9,290 bases of DNA, from the NCBI GenBank assembly GCA_001768155.1, contig MENC01000036.1, forward strand, positions 1,931 to 11,220, written 5' to 3'. This document shows, piece by piece, positions 1 through 5,939 of the stretch. The notes beneath the pieces are model-generated. The model was given only the letters and a program-made list of their open reading frames with translations, was not told the DNA's origin and did no database searches. Made by a program: the position numbers and the translations under genes. Each line of letters starts with the position of its first letter. Position 1 is the first letter of the stretch. This DNA is from Bacteroidetes bacterium GWA2_30_7 (lineage in GTDB: Bacteria > Bacteroidota > Bacteroidia > Bacteroidales > GWF2-33-38).

Positions 1-3000
1 CATTTATTTCAGAATTTTCAAAACCAGAAATATTACTAAAAATATTAAATAATCCATTTGAAGGATTTGGGAAAATTAATATTTCAGAGTCATTTGAGGA
101 AATTTCTTGTGTGCCTACTATACAACCTAATGGCTGAATAGTAGAAGATGTTTTATATGAATATAAAGATGTAGAGCTAGACCATGCTTCATTTTGTTTT
201 AAATAAAATGAATTTAATATTCCTAAATCATTGGCTTGTGTTCTATTAGTAACAATATAAGTAGCAAATTCATCCGGATAAGTATAACTAATTTCGTAAC
301 CGGCAAAAAAGCTTCCAAAAATATCAACCGGTTCGTCAAACATAATAGAGTGAACATATAATGGATTCATTGTATTTAATTTAATTTCTTTACTACCTAA
401 AACATTTTCTGGTAAACCATTACTTCCAACACTCCAAACTTTAAAAATAACTGTTGAATTTTCATTTCCAACAACGACTTTAGATACAGGAACTAATAAC
501 CCATTTATTCGAGTATAAATGTAATAATCGAAATAATCGGCAAATTCTGTAACATTTAAACCATTATGACCAGACATATATCCTGTAGAGCCTGGAACTG
601 CTGGAGTAACAAAACTTGATGTTTCTAATGATGAGTAATTAGCAATTGAAGTATCACAGGAGTTTATCCATGGTAATGCGGAAACAATTATATACTGGTC
701 TATTGATTTAGTGCTGGTATCGACCATATTGGTAACAGTTAAAGTAACTCGAAATGTTCCAGAATTAGCATATAAAATTTGAAGTGGGTGCTGATTTGTT
801 GAAGTAGCAGGAGTTGCTCCTTCAAAATCCCAAGTCCAAGTTGCTGGAAGCCCACCTGCACCAAAAGACAAGTCTGTAAAGTTCACACTTTCACCTTCTT
901 GAATTAAATGTCGATTAACTGTGAATTTTGCAATTGGTGGCGAAGTTGTTATACCGTTTGAAACTGTTATATATTCTGTTCTTACCAAAGTATCAGTTCC
1001 AAAAGGATTTAAAACAACCAATTTTACATCATACTTACCAGAAATTAAATATTTAATACTATCAGGATTTTGTAAAGAAGAAGTTGAAGGAACTGCACCT
1101 GTAAAAGTCCATTCCCAATCTGAAATATTAGTATAAGAAAAATCAGTAAATTTAACTAAACTATCGGCTTGTAAATTTACTAAGGTTTTATTTGCCAGAA
1201 AATTAGCAAATGGAACTTTTTCACCTGTAGTATCAGGTTCAATAACAGTAATATAATCAGTTTTTAAAATACTATCGCAACCCCACTCATTACAAACTTT
1301 TAAATAAACATCAAAATATCCTAATGAATCGTATTGAATGTTTGTAGGATATTGAACTGTAACTGTATCAGTAGTAGCACCTTCAAAAACCCAAAACCAT
1401 GAAATAATTGATGTATCACAAAAAGAAGTATCAATAAAATTTGCTGCTTGAAATTGCGCTAAAGTATCTCTGTTTACATCAAAATATGCGTGAATTTCTG
1501 GTGGATAAACATTAATTAAGTCAATTTTTTTTAAAGTATCTTTATAAGTTCCTTTTGTAACAATTAATTCTACATCAAACAATCCGGTTGAATTATACTG
1601 AATTGGAGGCGGAGTTTTTGTAGTCCAAGTTGATGGTGTTCCGCCTTCAAAAGTCCATTTCCAAGTAGTTGGGCTTCCGAATGATGTATCAGTAAAAGTT
1701 ATATATCTTGAAACAAGAATATTAGTCTGATTTTCGTAGAAATCGGCATAAGGTTTTATAGCATTTATTAAATCAGGCATTATTAATGTGTCCTTTAAAG
1801 TGCCTTTAGTTACAATAAGTGTAACATCATAAGTTCCAATTGTGTTATATTGAATATTTTGTGGACTTGGTACAGTTGATGATGCAGGAGTTCCGCCTTC
1901 AAAAACCCATTTATATGTAGTGGGATTTCCACTTGATAAATCAGTAAAATTCACTTTTCCAGTAACTACAACAGTTGTTTGGCTTTGAGTAAAATCAGCA
2001 CTTAAATAATAACTGCCATCAACAAATTGAGTACCTGTATTATCGGGGTCAAGCCAAGGTTTAAGCTGAGTGTCGGATGTTGTGCCGTTTGATGTCCAAG
2101 AATATGAAAGCTTTCCATAAGAATCGGGTGCAGTTAGTGCTGTACAATAAGAACCACCACCAGTTAAATCGCCAACAATTCGTTTGTTTTGGTCAAAAAG
2201 AGGCGAACCAGATGAACCCTGTTCGGTAACACCATTTCCATTTGCAGTAGCTGCCCATGTAAGTCGCCAATGAGAATTAACTCCGCTACTATTCCAGTCT
2301 GATGTAGTTGCTGAAGTAGTGTAAGTTGATATTTTTTTTATATCACCTGATGGATGATGAATTGAAACTCCGCTAGTTGGAGCATTATTTCTACTGTCCC
2401 AACCATTGAAATATGGTGTATAGTTTTCGGGTATATTAGAAGCTAAGAGAACTAAATAAAAATCTGAACCTGTTGTACCGCTTGTACCTCCATTGGCTTT
2501 CTTTGTACATCCAACTACAGTTTGAGTATTTAATGTTCCCTCGTCGGTTGGATTTGAGCAGTTTGGAGATTCGTAGTTAAAATAAAAAACCCATTGGTCT
2601 AGTTCTGTTTGAGTTGCATAAGTTCCATTATCATTACTGCAATGATCGGCTGTTAAAACATAAGGAGTATAATCTTGGCGAACATTATTTAAAACTGAAC
2701 CCGAACACCAACCAGGTAAACCATTAGAAAGCACATTTATTCTCACAGTTCCTTTTATCTGATCTTTCCAATTGTCTCCTTCAGAGCAATTTGCATTAAC
2801 TTCACAAGCTGAATCAGAATCGCCGAAATCTCTATTATCATATAATGATGGAAAATAAGTTCCTCTAAATATATAACTTACTTTATCTATACTAATAATG
2901 GGATTTATATTAACAGATTGAGGTTGATAATATTCAAGAGTAAGGCTTTCTCCCTGAATCATTTCGGTTGCAAAAACACCTCTTTCTGGATTATTAAACT

Positions 3001-3412
3001 GTGTAAATGCACCGATAATTTGTGTTTTACTTTCGTTATATAAATACAATTTACATCCAGCAGGTATATAAAAATTATCATAATAAACTGATAATGCTTT
3101 TGCACCGGTAGATTTAATTTTCAACTTCCATAATTTATCACCATTTGGCAAATTATACCAAGTTCCGTTTTTATTAATATTAAAATTTACTGGAATTGCT
3201 TCACCAATATGGTAATAAGTTCCATTCTTTTCACTATTAGAAATTATTTGTTCAATTCTTTCTTGTGTTAAAGGGCTCACTATCACTTCATCACAAATAC
3301 CAATTAATGAAGCTTTTTCAAAGCTTTTTGGCAAACCGCCTTCGCTAATTTGTCCATAAGCCCAATTAATAATTAAGCTTAAAATGATAAAAAGTAAAGT
3401 TTTCTTATTCAT
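1..3412 (-). CDS. Secreted lysyl-endopeptidase-like serine protease with five PKD domains and T9SS tail (C-terminus cut by window edge)
   Basis: The frame is open from ATG at 3412 to the left edge (1137 residues), with no stop codon when read codon by codon. A signal peptide occupies residues 1-20 (MNKK, hydrophobic stretch, then WAYG/Q), followed by a propeptide opening with SEGGLPKSF. The protease domain spans about 195-465. It carries a Cys-rich entry (ACEVNANCSEGDNW, GWCSGS), TADHC with His257, GSDFYLV with Asp317 and GSSGSP with Ser401. These match the His-Asp-Ser triad of the chymotrypsin-fold lysyl endopeptidase branch (S1). Five PKD domains begin near residues 472, 556, 642, 736 and 828, each with an FTD strand, a W-x-FEG-type core and a YDVTL-type end. 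A beta-rich region (about 905-1100) precedes the start of a type A sorting domain (IFPNPSNG from about 1113), so export by T9SS is inferred. Cleavage after Lys is a family expectation, not seen here. The last ~50 residues lie outside the window. Confidence 0.92.
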   Translation of the reverse strand, partial: MNKKTLLFIILSLIINWAYGQISEGGLPKSFEKASLIGICDEVIVSPLTQERIEQIISNSEKNGTYYHIGEAIPVNFNINKNGTWYNLPNGDKLWKLKIKSTGAKALSVYYDNFYIPAGCKLYLYNESKTQIIGAFTQFNNPERGVFATEMIQGESLTLEYYQPQSVNINPIISIDKVSYIFRGTYFPSLYDNRDFGDSDSACEVNANCSEGDNWKDQIKGTVRINVLSNGLPGWCSGSVLNNVRQDYTPYVLTADHCSNDNGTYATQTELDQWVFYFNYESPNCSNPTDEGTLNTQTVVGCTKKANGGTSGTTGSDFYLVLLASNIPENYTPYFNGWDSRNNAPTSGVSIHHPSGDIKKISTYTTSATTSDWNSSGVNSHWRLTWAATANGNGVTEQGSSGSPLFDQNKRIVGDLTGGGSYCTALTAPDSYGKLSYSWTSNGTTSDTQLKPWLDPDNTGTQFVDGSYYLSADFTQSQTTVVVTGKVNFTDLSSGNPTTYKWVFEGGTPASSTVPSPQNIQYNTIGTYDVTLIVTKGTLKDTLIMPDLINAIKPYADFYENQTNILVSRYITFTDTSFGSPTTWKWTFEGGTPSTWTTKTPPPIQYNSTGLFDVELIVTKGTYKDTLKKIDLINVYPPEIHAYFDVNRDTLAQFQAANFIDTSFCDTSIISWFWVFEGATTDTVTVQYPTNIQYDSLGYFDVYLKVCNEWGCDSILKTDYITVIEPDTTGEKVPFANFLANKTLVNLQADSLVKFTDFSYTNISDWEWTFTGAVPSTSSLQNPDSIKYLISGKYDVKLVVLNPFGTDTLVRTEYITVSNGITTSPPIAKFTVNRHLIQEGESVNFTDLSFGAGGLPATWTWDFEGATPATSTNQHPLQILYANSGTFRVTLTVTNMVDTSTKSIDQYIIVSALPWINSCDTSIANYSSLETSSFVTPAVPGSTGYMSGHNGLNVTEFADYFDYYIYTRINGLLVPVSKVVVGNENSTVIFKVWSVGSNGLPENVLGSKEIKLNTMNPLYVHSIMFDEPVDIFGSFFAGYEISYTYPDEFATYIVTNRTQANDLGILNSFYLKQNEAWSSSTSLYSYKTSSTIQPLGCIVGTQEISSNDSEILIFPNPSNGLFNIFSNISGFENSEIN
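698..1999 (-). repeat. Array of five PKD domains inside the protease gene
   Basis: Residues 472-905 of the protease hold five successive units of about 80-95 residues. Each opens with A-[DKN/Y]-F and has an FTD or FID segment, a core such as WKWTFEGGTP or WTWDFEGATP, and a closing strand of the YDVTLIV type. PKD domains are immunoglobulin-like spacers or binding modules common in Bacteroidota exoenzymes. The first two units are the most alike (both FEGGTP and VTKGT..DTL), which suggests a more recent duplication; the third is the most diverged (FEGATTDT). Confidence 0.85.
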
Positions 3413-3437
3413 AATAATATTTTTTTAATTCTTTGCA

Positions 3438-3469
3438 CAATATTAATAATTATTAAATTACTTAACAAT
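3438..3469 (-). promoter_or_regulatory. Possible Bacteroidota sigma-A-type promoter of the protease gene
   Basis: On the minus strand, ATTG (3469-3466) is followed after 20 bases by TAATATTG (3445-3438). The Bacteroidota primary sigma consensus is TTTG, 19-21 bases, TAnnTTTG, so each box has one mismatch and the spacing is right. It lies about 25 bases before the ATG at 3412. The region is very AT-rich, so a chance match is quite possible. Confidence 0.3.
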
Positions 3470-3479
3470 AATTATTTTA

Positions 3480-3716
3480 GGAATTTTGGAATTTAGAGAT
3501 TGAGTCCCCTCCGAAAAGTCTTTTTTTCACCGCTAAGACGCAAAGGCACTAAGTTTTAATAATCATAATCTGCTGTTTTTTAAAACTTTCCCGAAAAATC
3601 TGGATAAATTGTGTATCTTAGTGTCTTGGTGTATTTGTGGCATTTTTATAATTAATTACTTTTCGGAGTGGACTTAGAGATTTTGGAATTTAGAATTTCG
3701 GGATTTAGAATTTTAC
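3480..3716. repeat. Imperfect short AT-rich repeats flanking the element
   Basis: The 15-mer ATTTTGGAATTTAGA occurs at 3483-3497 and 3680-3694. A related ATTTAGAATTTT follows at 3703-3714, with the intervening bases AATTTCGGG. Removing the element and one TTAGAGATT copy joins both sides into a single run of near-identical units about 15-18 bases long. This run appears to be the landing site of the element. Confidence 0.5.
3502..3674. mobile_element. Short MITE-like element with 17-bp terminal inverted repeats
   Basis: The left end AGTCCCCTCCGAAAAGT (3503-3519) and the right end ACTTTTCGGAGTGGACT (3658-3674) are inverted copies matching at 16 of 17 bases. Inside lie a second, looser inverted pair: a segment with GCAAAGGCACTAAG (3540-3553) and one beginning CTTAGTGTCTTGG (3617-3629), sharing a perfect CACTAAG/CTTAGTG pair. 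The 9-base sequence TTAGAGATT occurs at 3493-3501 and again at 3674-3682, directly outside the two ends, as a target-site duplication would. There is no room for a transposase, so if mobile it depends on one elsewhere. It could instead be a structured intergenic repeat of another kind. Confidence 0.5.
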
Positions 3717-3742
3717 TTCGCCAGTAGCAATTCATCAATTTA

Positions 3743-5812
3743 TCAATTTGAAACAACAATCTTATAATTAGACTTAACGTTGTCTATCTCTAATACAAAT
3801 ACATACGTGTTATTTTTAGTTAATGTATTTTGAAAATTTTTTGAATAAATTCCACCTGATAATTTTTCAGAAAATATTGTTTTAATAAATCTTCCATCTA
3901 ATGAATAAGCTTTAAGTTCAACTTTTGATTTTGTTTTTAATGAAAAATCAAAGTTTATTTGGTTTTGCAAAGGATTGGGATATATTTTGAAGTGTTCAGT
4001 TTCAATTTTAAAATGTTGTACACTTTCACAAAAATCAACAAAATGATTTTCTGAAAATTCGGATGTATTTCCTAAGCTATCAATAGCAATTGCTGTAACA
4101 ATATCTCCTAAATGAATATTTGTGGTATCAATAAACCAATACCCATTTACATCTGGAGCAATTGAACCCAAATATTCAGAACCTTCACCATTTTGTCCTA
4201 TATCAGAATCTGATTTATAAAGTTGAATTATACATTTTTCTGGATTTGAAGTATATAAATTACCATAAATCCACGTTGGAAAAGGCCACTCGCATGCAAA
4301 ATCAATAACAGGATAATTCATCCCCTGATTTGGTCCTGTATCCGAATCATCTGTATCATTGGAATTTACGCCAGCAGGAAATAAATCAATTCCCATTCCA
4401 GAATTATGATGGATTGAATTACAGGAAATTCTATTAAAATCATCGTCCTCACTCATAATTGTTACTCCATTTCCACCATTGTAGGCAATAATATTTGCTT
4501 CTTCGGGTGTACCTCCAATAATATTATATTTCGGACCTTCACCAATTCTTATTCCGTCGAAACCATTTCCCAGTGGGTTTGTTCCTGTATAGTCTGTTCC
4601 AATATAATTTCTGGTTATTATATGCGAATCGCTACCGGTTATATGAATTACAATTCCTTGTTGCAAGTTTCCTGAAATCAAATTACTGTCAATTACATGG
4701 CTATAAGCAGCCCCATCTATTACAATACCGTTAGCATTTGGAACAGCTAAAGTTCCAGAAATATCTGTACCGATATAATTTCCAATTACTTTATTATTGT
4801 TTGTACCCATGTTATAAATAAAAATTCCATAACCTGAATTTCCAGAAAGAATATTTCGTTCGGCAGTTGTGTAACCTCCTAACATATTATCTTTGGCTCC
4901 ATCGTCGAAAAGAACTCCATAAGTATTTGGAATACTTAGAGTTCCTGTTAAGTCAGTTCCGATTAAATTTCCAATAACAATATTTTCGTTTGCACCTGCT
5001 CCAAAAATTGGAATTCCATAAGCTACATTTCCTGAAATTAAGTTCATTTCACCAGAATTAGTCCCTCCTACCCTATTATATTTAGCTGTACCTTCGATGC
5101 TTACACCATCATAATTTCCTAATGCAAATGTTCCGGATTTGTCGGCTCCAACATAATTTCCAATAATTATATTGCTATTTGCATCAAGCACTCTTATTCC
5201 AATATGTTCGTTTCCTGAAACAATGTTTCTATCAGAAGTTGTTGTTCCGCCAACAATATTATTTGTTGCCCCACCTAAAATTTCGATTCCAATATAATTA
5301 CCGGCTGTATCGGTTGAATTATAATTTATCCCGATGTAATTTCCTTTTATTTGATTTCCTGTGGCACTAGTTCCATAAATTTGAATTCCATAAAGAAAAT
5401 TATCAATTATAAATCCTTTGATTGTAACTCCAGAAACATTAATTATACTAAATCCGTTATCAACACTGTTATTATTTCCATCTAATAAAATTTCAGGACC
5501 ATAAGGATTTGCATCGCCTTTGTTAGTAGTTTGACTTGTACCGTCAATTGTAATATTGCTTCTTGTAATATATGGCAACATGGATGTAGGCTGTATTGTC
5601 CAAACTCCTGTTGTAGAGCTATAATTTGGGTCGGTCAAAGGAATATTGAAATTAATTGTATGAGTCCCTGAAATAAAGGTTGCATAGGTAATGGCTTCAC
5701 GCAAAGAACCTGAGCCATCGTCGTTTGTGTTAATTACAGTAAATGTGTTTGCACTTACAAAATTGATTGTTGATGTTAAAATCAACATTGATATAATTTT
5801 CGGTATTTTCAT
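3743..5812 (-). CDS. Secreted right-handed parallel beta-helix protein, CSLREA type, with T9SS sorting domain (5-unit paralogue)
   Basis: This 689-residue protein is complete, with ATG at 5812 and a stop at 3743-3745. Residues 1-21 form a signal peptide ending VSA. TFTVINTNDDG and GSGSLREAI (33-41) match the CSLREA N-terminal motif of bacterial surface proteins. Residues 100-480 are stacked beta-helix turns, including five units marked by N-[YL]-[IV]-G (158, 219, 282, 346, 402), usually followed by an SGN step. A cap (about 472-503, GIDLFPAGVNSND..DTGPN) leads to a beta-sandwich (about 505-590) and a type A sorting domain starting KIYPNP (609-614) and ending in a lone Asn after the last strand. 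No catalytic motif of a polysaccharide lyase or hydrolase was recognised. A role in adhesion or envelope structure is inference. It lies 127 bp downstream of a longer paralogue on the same strand. No Shine-Dalgarno site is seen; the start is set by the signal peptide. Confidence 0.94.
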   Translation of the reverse strand: MKIPKIISMLILTSTINFVSANTFTVINTNDDGSGSLREAITYATFISGTHTINFNIPLTDPNYSSTTGVWTIQPTSMLPYITRSNITIDGTSQTTNKGDANPYGPEILLDGNNNSVDNGFSIINVSGVTIKGFIIDNFLYGIQIYGTSATGNQIKGNYIGINYNSTDTAGNYIGIEILGGATNNIVGGTTTSDRNIVSGNEHIGIRVLDANSNIIIGNYVGADKSGTFALGNYDGVSIEGTAKYNRVGGTNSGEMNLISGNVAYGIPIFGAGANENIVIGNLIGTDLTGTLSIPNTYGVLFDDGAKDNMLGGYTTAERNILSGNSGYGIFIYNMGTNNNKVIGNYIGTDISGTLAVPNANGIVIDGAAYSHVIDSNLISGNLQQGIVIHITGSDSHIITRNYIGTDYTGTNPLGNGFDGIRIGEGPKYNIIGGTPEEANIIAYNGGNGVTIMSEDDDFNRISCNSIHHNSGMGIDLFPAGVNSNDTDDSDTGPNQGMNYPVIDFACEWPFPTWIYGNLYTSNPEKCIIQLYKSDSDIGQNGEGSEYLGSIAPDVNGYWFIDTTNIHLGDIVTAIAIDSLGNTSEFSENHFVDFCESVQHFKIETEHFKIYPNPLQNQINFDFSLKTKSKVELKAYSLDGRFIKTIFSEKLSGGIYSKNFQNTLTKNNTYVFVLEIDNVKSNYKIVVSN
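4433..5356 (-). repeat. Five-unit beta-helix repeat region
   Basis: Residues 153-460 hold five units spaced 56-64 residues apart, counted from each N-[YL]-[IV]-G step. A full unit reads roughly NYIGTD-x-SGT, a short loop ending P/GN, then G-I-x-I, N-x-IGG-T, RNI-x-SGN, GI-x-I. The last unit changes SGN to AYN (NIIAYN) before the cap, and the longer paralogue ends its array the same way. Confidence 0.8.
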
Positions 5813-5939
5813 AATAATTTTTTTGCCATATTTCGACTTCGCTCAATACACCGCAAAGGCACACTTCGACTACGCTCAGTGCATTGCAAAGACACAAAGT
5901 TTTTATATTTTTTCTTTTTCACTTTTTAACATAACCTAT
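5813..5939. repeat. Two tandem copies of a 33-bp dispersed-type repeat between the beta-helix genes
   Basis: Copies at 5832-5864 and 5865-5897 both begin TTCGACT and match at about 26 of 33 positions; shared parts are TTCGACT, CGCTCA, GCAAAG and CACA. The TTCGACTnCGCTCA core resembles palindromic intergenic repeats familiar from Bacteroidota genomes, a comparison made from memory. The GCAAAG-x-CAC part also resembles GCAAAGGCACTAAG inside the 3502-3674 element. The rest of the gap is AT-rich leader for the downstream gene; no gene, terminator or clear promoter is seen. Confidence 0.65.

Larger units (their letters stand above)
3413..3742. other. Intergenic region between the protease and first beta-helix genes
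   Basis: This 330-bp gap has no credible gene on either strand. Its left part (3413-3480) is an AT-rich leader for the protease gene with the possible promoter noted separately. The middle (3502-3674) is a compact element with inverted ends, and the rest consists of short imperfect repeats built on GGAATTTAGAATTTT. No classical hairpin-plus-T-run terminator was found after the stop codon at 3743, although the inverted ends of the element could form a hairpin in read-through RNA. Confidence 0.7.

Noticed and set aside
921..1136. Plus-strand open frame of 71 codons
   Set aside because: It lies wholly inside the protease gene, antisense to the fourth and fifth PKD domains, and shows no domain features.
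5179..5370. Plus-strand open frame of 63 codons
   Set aside because: It is antisense to conserved beta-helix units, and its aromatic- and Leu-rich composition reflects the reverse of Asn/Ile/Gly codons.
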